This document shows positions 35,729 to 44,460 of a stretch of DNA of 64,000 bases, piece by piece (position 1 is the stretch's first letter; each line of letters begins with the position of its first letter). This DNA comes from Lepiota brunneoincarnata (Eukaryota > Basidiomycota > Agaricomycetes > Agaricales > Agaricaceae). The stretch lies in assembly GCA_023014365.1 (NCBI GenBank), contig JAEBUN010000023.1, positions 186,001 to 250,000 on the forward strand, read 5' to 3'. The position numbers were made by a program, and so were the translations under genes. The notes beneath the pieces are model-generated. The model was not told where the DNA came from. It worked only from the letters and a program-made list of their open reading frames with translations, and did not search any database.

Positions 35729-36655
35729 TTAGATTAAAGCTTCCTTTGGACAACCTCCATCGTACACCCCGTGGTATCGGTACGCCTTGTTGCTACCCTT
35801 CCACACCGGCAGACGATACGCTTTATCGCTATCCGAGTGCCAACCGTATCTGACGACACGCCTTGTCGCTGTCCGGTGATACACCCCCGTAGAGCAGGCC
35901 ACCATACCCTCTGCACCCTTGGTCAGACGCACCGAAAGCGTTGATAGGTCATCCACACCTTTAAGTGTTGATTGGGATAACGCACCCGTAAGCGTTGTAT
36001 ACAGGTCATCCGCACCTTCAAGCGTCGATTGGGATAACGCACCCGCAAGCATTGTTTATTCACCCTCACCTTCACCTTCGACTTCTTCCCTCTTCACCCT
36101 GTCTACAAACTGAAACGACCCCCTTGCCACCGACTACGAAGAATCCAACAGTTCTGACTGGTTGACAACCGACTCCGAACCCGACTTCACACCCCCTCCA
36201 CCACGGACCCTAAAAAGAAAACAAAACCTATACCCCTCACTCGTTCACCCTCTGGTTCCGCACCGTACCCTACACAACCTACCGAGAGAGTTCAACGTCG
36301 AACAGAAGACCCAGGATACCCAGCACCCCCAGCATCAGTTCTTCAATCCCTACCTAAACAACCACCACCTGAAAGAACTGCCACCTCTACCTGCTCAAAG
36401 CTCGGGGAGCCGATTCATAGAACATCTACCCCATCCTCCGGTCCTCAACCCTCAACAAGTACAAGAACTAGCGACAACACTTCGCAACAGAAACCCCCAA
36501 GAACATTCTCACCCCTCACATCACCACTTGGATCACCGGTACACTCACCGCCTCGATCCAGTTCCCCTGTACAATCCGAACTATCCGAAGTTAGCCCCAC
36601 TACCGGGTCTATTCACACTTCCGACGAGGAATCCACAACCTCTGACATTAACAAT
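35729..36655 (+). other. Element C leader before gag
   Basis: 927 nt with no tRNA primer-binding site that I can recognise directly after the LTR. Two frames are open near its end. The gag frame is open from 36158 without an ATG before 36656. A second frame is open from 36114 through most of gag (to 37685) but also lacks an ATG near its start. GTAAGCGTTG/GCAAGCATTG-like words recur near 35960-36060. Confidence 0.5.
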
Positions 36656-37780
36656 ATGGCCTCCTCCGCAAAAATCAACACACCCCCAACCTTTAATGGA
36701 GAAACCGACTACTTCCGCCTCTGGAAGGATGCAGTACAACTATATATCGATGCAAAGCCAGGAGCCTTTTCCGATGACAAGACCAAGATACAATTCGCCC
36801 TTTCATACATGTCCACCGGCCCCGCCACAACATGGAGAGGAGCATTCTTGGAATCAAACAAAGAACTTGATGGAAGCCAGAACCTTCCGACATGGAAGAA
36901 ATTTCTCGAAGGACTCGATACATCCTTCGCCCCAAACAATGTCCCCGCCGATGCAATGGACAGAATCTGCCACCTCAAACAGAATGGACGATATATCGAC
37001 GATTACATATCCCAGTTCCAGATACTTGCCTATCAGGCCGACCTTGGAGATGGAGTGGCGGCGGTCAACTATTTCAAGAACGGGCTGGATCGCCCCGTCG
37101 CAATCAAGACAATTAGCCTCAATCCAGGAAACAAACTCAGCGACTGGTTCAAGCAAGCTCGAACGGCATATCAAATACTACAAACTCAACGCGACTATAT
37201 GCAAACTCGAGGAACTCCCTCGTTTCCAACGACTTCGTGCACTCGCCCATTTAAAGGGAAAAGAAATGCTTTTACGCGCCGTGTCCCACTGCCCTATCAA
37301 GCAACAGACCCTAACGCAATGGATATTGACCAACTCGCCGAAGCAGTCTACAACCTCGACTTTGAGGACGAGCCAGATCTACTCGCCGAGGAAGCTGATG
37401 AAGACGAGGAAACCAAAGAAGACAGACTCCACCAGTTGGTACAGGAACGCACCCGCGAAGCCCTCAATGCAATCCTCACGGATGCCCAAAGAAAGGATCT
37501 CAAAGAAAAGAGATGCTTCAACTGCTGCAAGACTGGACACTTTGCCCGCGAATGCCCCACCAAGAAGACAATATATCGCCGATCCGAATTACCCCGTAAT
37601 TTGGATGCCAGAAACCGGTCAAATGCGATATCCAGAAGAAGACAAGCAAGCTACAGGAAAAAGAACTCGCTATACAACATACTAGAAGATGCAACCGACG
37701 AAGAAGTCGAGGACATCTACAAACATTTTGCAAATGAATCCAACCACCCAGATGCCCCTCTGGTTAAGGATTTTGCCTAA
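36656..37780 (+). CDS. Element C Gag protein, intact (374 aa)
   Basis: From the first ATG in the frame (36656), MASSAKINTPPTFNGE, through a capsid-like domain typical of chromovirus Gag (FRLWKDAVQLYI near residue 20; a YIDDYISQFQ block near 115). An acidic stretch follows (EEADEDEETKE), then a CCHC knuckle, CFNCCKTGHFAREC, at 37516-37557. The frame ends at TAA. It is intact and would form particles and package RNA. Codons upstream stay open, so a longer, non-ATG-started product cannot be ruled out. Confidence 0.9.
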   Translation: MASSAKINTPPTFNGETDYFRLWKDAVQLYIDAKPGAFSDDKTKIQFALSYMSTGPATTWRGAFLESNKELDGSQNLPTWKKFLEGLDTSFAPNNVPADAMDRICHLKQNGRYIDDYISQFQILAYQADLGDGVAAVNYFKNGLDRPVAIKTISLNPGNKLSDWFKQARTAYQILQTQRDYMQTRGTPSFPTTSCTRPFKGKRNAFTRRVPLPYQATDPNAMDIDQLAEAVYNLDFEDEPDLLAEEADEDEETKEDRLHQLVQERTREALNAILTDAQRKDLKEKRCFNCCKTGHFARECPTKKTIYRRSELPRNLDARNRSNAISRRRQASYRKKNSLYNILEDATDEEVEDIYKHFANESNHPDAPLVKDFA

Positions 37781-37857
37781 GGAGACTAGCCACCACGTCT
37801 AGCCCTCCACAAAGACCTCCTTCCCTTTCCTATTCACAAAATGATATTAATGTTGTA

Positions 37858-40800
37858 AAATTACAGGAATCGTCAGCACGCGTAATACATCTACCCTGTC
37901 AAATCTGAAAACACAAGTTCACTAAGGAAGGACCCGAAAGCGTGGAACTACTCGCCCTACTCGACTCAGGAGCAGCAGGAAACTTCATTGACCCCGGAAT
38001 GGTCAAACAACATTCATTCAAAACAACACCCCTCGATCGACCCATCGAAGTACGAAATGCCGATGGATCTGTTAACGAAAATGGAACAGCCACCCACTAT
38101 ACGACCCTCAACCTAACGGTTAACGGGAAGAATATGGAGATCAAACCAAAAGTAGTCTCCCTCGGAAGCCCAAGACTCATCCTTGGATTCCCTTGGCTTG
38201 CAGAACACAACCCAGACATCGACTGGGATGCCAAACAACTACGCTGGAGAAACGAATGTTGGGACAACACTATATTCCGAGAACTCATCCAATCCATGGA
38301 ACCCGATTGGATCTACAATGACCAACTCAACCACATCTCCACACTAGAGCCCACAAGCTTCGAAGAAATCAACTTCAAAGCCTCCGCATCACAATTCCTT
38401 GCCGTACAACACGGAGAGAAGAAAAACGACGACCCAAGAAAAGTCGTACCCACGGAATTCCACGAATACCTCCCAGTATTTAGCAAGAAACAAGCCGAAC
38501 GATTCCCCCCACAACGACCATGGGATCACAAAATTGAACTCAAGGAATCATTCAAACCAATTGCCATGAAGTCCTACCGACTCTCCCTCAATGAAGAAAA
38601 GGAACTCGACACGTTCCTAGAAGAAAACCTTCAAAAGGGATACATTCGACCATCCGAATCGCCAATGGCATCACCTTTCTTCTTCGTAGGAAAGAAAGAT
38701 GGAAAACTACGCCCCTGTCAAGACTACAGGTACCTCAACGAGCATACCGTCAAAAATGCATACAACCTCCCCCTCATCTCTCATATTCTCGACAAACTCC
38801 GAGGATCAAAGTACTTTACCAAACTCAACGTACGAGCAGGATACAACAACATCCGCATACGCAAAGGAGATGAATGGAAAGGAGCCTTCAGGACACCCCG
38901 AGGATTATTCGAACCCACGGTTATGTTCTTTGGAATGTGTAACTCCCCAGCAACATTCCAAACCATGATGGATTCATTATTCCGAAAACTCATCGACAAT
39001 GGAGGAGTAATCGTTTACATGGACGACATCCTCATTCACGCAAAAACAAAACAAGAACTTCGACGCCTCACAAGAGAAGTACTCAAGATACTCAAGGACA
39101 ACGATCTATACCTCAAAACCGAGAAATGCGAATTCGAATGACAACGACTCGAATATCTAGGAGTTATTATCACTCCCGACTCAGTTTCGATGGATCCAGC
39201 AAAGCTCAAAGGCATCGCTGAATGGCCAACACCAACTACCCCGTGCGACGTACGAAAATTCATAGGATTTTGCAACTTCTATCGAAAATTCATACACCAA
39301 TACGCCACATGGGCAAAACCTCTCAATGCTCTAATGTCCAAAACCAAGAAATTCGAATGGACAGAAGAATGCCAGAACGCCTTCGATACTCTCAAGAGAA
39401 AATTCCAAAGCGAACCGGTATTAATGGTCCCCGACTGAGACAAACCCTTCGAAATCGAATGCGACGCATCACTATTTGCATCAGGAGCAGTCCTACTTCA
39501 ACGCGACAACAATGGAGTTAAACACCCAGTCGCATACTTCTCGAAAGGATTCTCACCAGCCGAACGCAACTATCATTGCTCCGAACAGGAACTCTTCGCC
39601 ATTATCCGAGCACTCAAAGAATGGCGTCACCACATAGAAGGATCATCACACAGGACCACCGTATGGTCAGATCACGACAACCTTCGCCGCTGGAGAAAAC
39701 CTGAAGACCTCAGCAGAAGACAAGCCCGATGGATTGCCTACATGCAACGATTTGACATCGAAATCCGACATATCCCTGGAAAGAAAAATGGACCAGCAGA
39801 TGCCCTTTCCAGACGACCCGATCATGAACCCAAGACAAGAGACAACAAACAGGTCGTTGCACTCCCTGACAAATTCTTCACCTCAGAACAGCCACAACAT
39901 ATCCATATTATCGACGAAAATACTAAACAGGAAATAAAAGAGCTGTGGAAGAAAAAGAAACAGACCGACATCGCCCAAGAAGATGACTCAGGACACCCAC
40001 GTGTTCAAGGAAAACTATTTATACCACAAGATTTACACCTCAGACGCCGCTTACTGCAAAGAGTACACGACTCACCCACCGCAGGACACCCTGGAATCGC
40101 AGAAACAACTAGAAAACTCCAGGAATACGCCTACTGGCCCGGGATGCGATCATTTGTCAAAAACTACGTCAAAGGATGTGGTGCTTGCCAACAATACAAG
40201 ATCAATCGCCACCCCCTAAAACTACCGCTTCAACCTATCCCTGGACCCCGTTCTACCCGTCCATTCTCGAACATCTCGATGGATCTTATCACAGACCTAT
40301 CCCCGGACGGACCCCATGATTCTATACTGGTTGTGGTCGACCAGCTTACAAAGGGGATAATTCTAGAACCTACTGCGAAAACCACCAACGCGGACAAGAT
40401 CGCCGAAATTCTTATCGAACAGCTATTCTCTAGATTTGGCCTTCCCGAGAAAGTTCTCAGTGATCGCGACCCCAGATTCGCTGCCAAATCCATGAAAGAA
40501 TTCTACAAACAACTCGGAATCGAACAAGCACTCTCTACCGCCTACCACCCCCAGACAGACAGACAAACAGAGCAATTCAATCAAGAAATAGAACTCTACC
40601 TTGGCATCTATTGCTCATCGAACCCGAACAAATGGGTAAAGGCACTCCCACTCCTGGAATATGTCCACAACTCGAAAACACACGCCGAACACCAACATAC
40701 CCCATTTGAACTCCTCTATGGATCAAGCCCCAAAGGATTTCCGACCTCCGAGGAGCCAACGAACATTCCAGCAATAGGAGAGAAGTTTAAATACCTCGCC

Positions 40801-41436
40801 AAGATATGCCAAGAAGCCCAAGCTGCGCATGAACAAGCCAGACTAAAAATGGCTGCAAGATATAACCGGCCAGATATCAATCTAAAAGTTGGACAGAAGG
40901 TTTGGCTCGACAACCGCAACCTCCCAATTCAGTACACCTCAAAGAAACTGGCCCAACGCCGAGAAGGTCCCTTCACCATAACAAGAAAACTCGGACCTGT
41001 TACCTATGAACTAAAATTACCCACCAAATGGAAGATCCACAACAAGTTTCATGCGAGCCTCCTAATGCCTGCAGAAGAGAATGACACACATGGGGAATAC
41101 AACACAGCCCCACCACCCGACCTTGTAAATGGAGAAGAAGAATACGAGGTCGAGTCAATACTGCGCCACAGAAAATTCCGGAACAAGTATCAATTCCTAG
41201 TCAGATGGAAAGGATACCTTCCCACCGAGGATTCCTGGGAGCCAGAAGCAAACCTGGAGAACGCCAAAGAAGTCATTGAAGAATATAAAAGGGCCCACAA
41301 ATTAGACAACCCCACCAATGACCCAACCACCCAACACTCGAGCAACCACTCCAGACCTCCCAGAGCCAGACAACAATGGACGCCTTCTCATCCGGGAAAG
41401 AATCGTATCCCTGGCGAACCGCATCACAGGAAATAG
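37858..41436 (+). pseudogene. Element C pol: protease, RT, RNase H, integrase, chromodomain
   Basis: One register throughout with three TGA stops: 37909-37911 (CQI-stop-KHK, where element A has IW at the same place), 39139-39141 and 39436-39438. Protease active site ALLDSGAAGNF near 37960. RT TKLNVRAGYNNIRI and YMDD at 39016-39027. RNase H IECDAS...SGAVLL and HIPGKKNGPADALSRRP near 39800. Integrase finger HDSPTAGHPG...CGACQQYK and core MDLITD, SDRDPRF, HPQTDRQTEQFNQE. Chromodomain EYEVESILRHR..FLVRWKGYLP near 41150-41250. Apart from the three TGA codons the protein is full length. Confidence 0.92.
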
Positions 41437-42532
41437 CCAACCTAACCCTGCCACCGATACCACTGACGACCAACCAGACAGGACCAACAGTCCTTATATC
41501 ATCCGGCATACCTTCCTTCCCTCCAACCAACCCGAGATACGATCCATCCTTTTACACGAAGTTCCCTTTCATATTACCGGAACCCGTCTTAAACGCAGTC
41601 CAGCGATGGTACCCCTGGTCGACACCTGCTGGAAGACATTTACTGCTCTTCTGTATCACAAGCGCCTCGTCCACGACCGAGCAACAGAATTCGAAAAACT
41701 ATGCGCCACTATTCTTTCTAGCGCAACAGAGGAACAGGACCGCAATACCATTTCTGCCATGCTATCAACCGCTCTCACTGAATTCCCGTTCGAGAGTCCG
41801 ATCCCAAGCCCGAGCAATGGAAGCGGAAGTCAGGACTGCCCTATCCTACCTATCGGGACCACCACCCAACCTTCCAACCCTCCCATGGTGGATACGAGTA
41901 ACCAACCATCAAGTGTTGTACAAGCTATATCTGCTTCTAATGACGCCCCCATCGGGACTACCACCACTCACTTATCCACCGCCCGAACTTGCTGCAATTG
42001 CTGCCGTCGATTCGGCCATATCAAAGCAGGATGCCCGCGCTACCAGTGTCGATATTGTTGAAAGGTTGCCCCAGGCCATTACGAGAAGCACTGCGAGAGA
42101 AACCCTTACCAGCATCAACCCGCAAGTATGGTACCTGGCCTGTATCGCCGCCCACGAGGAATACCAAGCAGAGCTCGATCCCTCACACGCGAAACCACAA
42201 ACAACAATATTCGACACATTGTTACAAGCACCGAGCAGCGCCCCGCTTCAGCCAGACCCCTCCGCACCCAAATTCAAAATGCCCCCGTCGTCATTCCGAC
42301 CACCAACGCCACCACCACATCTGCTAGCGGAAGCCACCGACTTCCTGAATCGATCCCTCGGCGCACCCGCCACCATTCACTCCAGAGAACCCATCGTCAT
42401 CGACCTCACCCAAGACCCGCCATCCCCAGACCACCAAGCTACCGAAGCGACTCCCCAGAACCCGACCCATACTTCGACTGGGACCCCATCGCCGAATCAA
42501 ACATTACAGGAGAGCCTGTCGGATTATACTGA
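41318..42532 (+). pseudogene. Element C third gene: zinc-knuckle protein, one TGA
   Basis: ATG 41318 overlaps the pol C-terminus by 119 nt in another frame. The N-terminal part has a helical region with TCWKTFTALLYHKRLV and ATEFEKL, alignable with A. A CCHC knuckle (CNCCRRFGHIKAGC) is followed by CRYC, a TGA at 42059-42061, then KVAPGHYEKHC, which completes a second knuckle. The frame continues through an Arg/Pro-rich tail to AESNITGEPVGLY and a TGA at 42530, 43 nt before the 3' LTR. The TGA is at a position where A has Lys. Shared layout with A, a diverged family, argues that this is a real third gene. Role unknown. Confidence 0.72.
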
Positions 42533-42947
42533 GGATATGTCTGATGAGGACATCAGACCTTACGAAGGGGATAATGTTATGAACAGTCCAGACCGGGAGG
42601 AACAAGAACTATTGTTCGACTTTACAAGATGGGTACAGGAGACTACAGACCAATTACAGGCACAAGAATACGAAGACGAGGAAGGGGAATATTACACCGC
42701 CATGCAGGACCTGGCGAGAGAAGCAGGAATGGAGATAACCTTGGAGGATATATTGGAATACCCCGAGGACGAGGAAGATAACCATGGATCAACCGACCCA
42801 ACCTCCGATACGGATAGAAGCACTGAGAGAATGGAGAGCGAGAACGGAGAGGACTCCATGGAGATACAATCGGGAGAAGAAGATTATGAGTCAGAGGAAA
42901 GCGATGGAACATCGCACAGCAGTAGCGAGAGTACTGACTCATTGTAA
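41376..42947 (+). CDS. Element C long overlapping ORF (523 codons) entering the 3' LTR
   Basis: An ATG at 41376 opens 523 codons with no stop, in the +1 frame relative to the zinc-knuckle gene. It overlaps the pol end and covers that gene completely. The first two thirds are Pro/Ala/Leu-rich (WSTPAGRHLLLFCIT, PPPELAAIAAVDS). From about residue 380 the composition becomes acidic (DIRPYEGD). The last roughly 125 residues, with ELLFDFTRWVQET and a Glu/Asp/Ser tail, are encoded by the 3' LTR. Its length and clean ending argue for a real protein, but stop-poor composition could also explain it. No known domain seen. Confidence 0.5.
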   Translation: MDAFSSGKESYPWRTASQEIANLTLPPIPLTTNQTGPTVLISSGIPSFPPTNPRYDPSFYTKFPFILPEPVLNAVQRWYPWSTPAGRHLLLFCITSASSTTEQQNSKNYAPLFFLAQQRNRTAIPFLPCYQPLSLNSRSRVRSQARAMEAEVRTALSYLSGPPPNLPTLPWWIRVTNHQVLYKLYLLLMTPPSGLPPLTYPPPELAAIAAVDSAISKQDARATSVDIVERLPQAITRSTARETLTSINPQVWYLACIAAHEEYQAELDPSHAKPQTTIFDTLLQAPSSAPLQPDPSAPKFKMPPSSFRPPTPPPHLLAEATDFLNRSLGAPATIHSREPIVIDLTQDPPSPDHQATEATPQNPTHTSTGTPSPNQTLQESLSDYTEDMSDEDIRPYEGDNVMNSPDREEQELLFDFTRWVQETTDQLQAQEYEDEEGEYYTAMQDLAREAGMEITLEDILEYPEDEEDNHGSTDPTSDTDRSTERMESENGEDSMEIQSGEEDYESEESDGTSHSSSESTDSL

Positions 42948-43272
42948 TATAAATAACACTAGGATGCCATCAGCCAGGATGTGCATCATGGTCAGGACTG
43001 CGCACGACCAGTAGAACAGCCAAGTAACCTATAACGAGTATATAGCACCTCATAGGTATATAAGGTCTGTACAAGTAGAGATTAAAGCCTCAAGCTTTAA
43101 TCTTGTTAACAGCAGTCGTTTACCTCTCTGCCTTAACTTGGCGTCTTCCCTCGTTATCTCATTGAGCGCGATCCACTAAGCTCTATAAGGCCAACCGTCT
43201 CGGACACCTTGTAGAGTGATTGAAGGCCGTCTCCAGTTATCCTCGGATACAGAAGGAGCACGGATCATAACA
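42575..43272 (+). repeat. Element C 3' LTR (698 bp)
   Basis: The same termini as 35031-35728. A short purine tract, GAAGGGGA (42564-42571), precedes it as a candidate plus-strand primer. The first 373 nt are open in the frame of the 523-codon ORF. Confidence 0.94.
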
Positions 43273-43277
43273 AGTCT

Positions 43278-43598
43278 TGCCACCAACAATCCAGACCCCA
43301 GCCCCCCTCTTCCAGAAAGCCTACATTGACTCCATGCACATGCCACCATCTCATGGACAAAAATACATTGTTCAAGCTTGCTGCAGCCCAAGTGACTCCA
43401 GAATGGTGCCTACACACTTGCTGAAGCAAACGGCACCGTTTCAAGGCTCAAATTTGCAGCCTTTTGACTCATCCCTTACCATGCTCGCTTGCTATGTCAT
43501 ATCCATGTCACGGAATTTGTTGACCCTGAGGACCTCACATATGTTGAAGATGAGTGAAAACAACTCACAAGAGTTGTTTTCAGAAAGTTTGGAGGAGG
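43278..43598 (+). pseudogene. Element D integrase remnant and pol end, with internal deletion
   Basis: The frame of 30503-35030 continues at 43278 (LPPTIQTPAPLF, then DSMHMPPSHGQKYIV), the linker and first integrase-core strand. Similarity stops near 43400. A different frame then gives the pol C-terminus (HVTEFVDPEDLTYV, a TGA, KQLTRVVFRKFGGG), ending at the 3' LTR. Most of the integrase core is therefore missing by deletion. Confidence 0.75.
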
Positions 43599-43898
43599 TG
43601 TAGGGACGCCCTCTCAGCTATGCAAGGACATTGCGATTATCTAGTGTACAGTGGTAATTCAGCTCACTCTTTATCTCTCTCTATTTATTCTTATCTTACA
43701 CATAATTCTTTCCAACTTCACACTCATTTTGCATAGAAAACTTGCTCGTTTACACTCTTGGTCTCTCATTTACATACCATAGCACTCCTTTTATTCCCAA
43801 TTTTCGTAGAAACATGGACACATAGAACCTTTAAAATATGTGCCACGTAGTTACTGAACGGACATCTTTTACCCCCAAGAACTCGTAGCAGCCTTACA
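43599..43898 (+). repeat. Element D 3' LTR (300 bp)
   Basis: It differs from 29926-30225 at about 26 positions, all transitions. It ends GCCTTACA and is followed by CCAG. Confidence 0.9.
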
Positions 43899-44460
43899 CC
43901 AGCATTGGTGATCTGGGTTTCTTCATCATTTTCATCCCATTTGACATCATCTGCTCAACTTCAATTTGAAGGTGGGGCTCCTATGTTATCTTCTTCTTCT
44001 TCTTGGTTTGTAATATCTGCAAGCTTTCACCAGAGCTCTTGCACCTCAGCCTCAGCTGTGTGCTTATCAAGCTCAAACTGGTGAGCAACCTTGTCATGAT
44101 CACATGATGAGAAGCTGGTGCATGAATAGTCAAGAAAAACTTACCATGACCAATTTTGACAGACTGGTTCTGGTACTCAGAGCAACCTCAGGGGGTGGGG
44201 TTTGACCTGCTGCCTGTAGATAACCTTGTTGAGATGAGTTAGGCATTCTTGCATGAAATAGCAGGAACATATCAAGGAATGAAGGTAAGCTCAGGCCCTA
44301 TATGTGCCATTTGATGGAATACTCCACATGATGATATTTCAACAGCTCCACCCCACACTTTGTTGGATGTTGGCATACTGATCAGGCAAGAATCTCACTG
44401 TCAACATGTCTCATCACTGCAAAGTGCATAAAAAAGTGTTAAGGAGCAAGTAAGTCATAG
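43899..44460. other. Spacer between element D and the Plavaka relic
   Basis: No gene recognised. It contains a short TTCTTCTTCTTCTT run near 43991. Terminal repeats of the following transposon were not found here. Confidence 0.45.

Larger units (their letters stand above)
35031..43272 (+). mobile_element. Gypsy/Ty3 chromovirus element C, full-length and young
   Basis: An 8,242-bp element with two 698-bp LTRs, TGTTATGAAC to CATAACA, flanked by AGTCT at 35026-35030 and 43273-43277. The LTRs differ at about four positions. The order is gag, protease, RT, RNase H, integrase, chromodomain, then a third gene with an overlapping frame that enters the 3' LTR. It sits in the integrase region of element D. 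Confidence 0.95.
29926..43898 (+). mobile_element. Gypsy/Ty3 element D, old, carrying element C
   Basis: Two 300-bp LTRs flanked by CCAG on both sides (29922-29925 and 43899-43902). Inside is one long gag-pol frame, without a gag stop, cut by element C at 35030. The frame resumes in register at 43278 after removing C and one AGTCT. The RT type (PQGW.GSV...FHND, LDDI) differs from A, B and C. Most of the integrase core is deleted. LTR divergence is about 26 in 300, the highest here, so D is the most mutated element. Confidence 0.9.
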
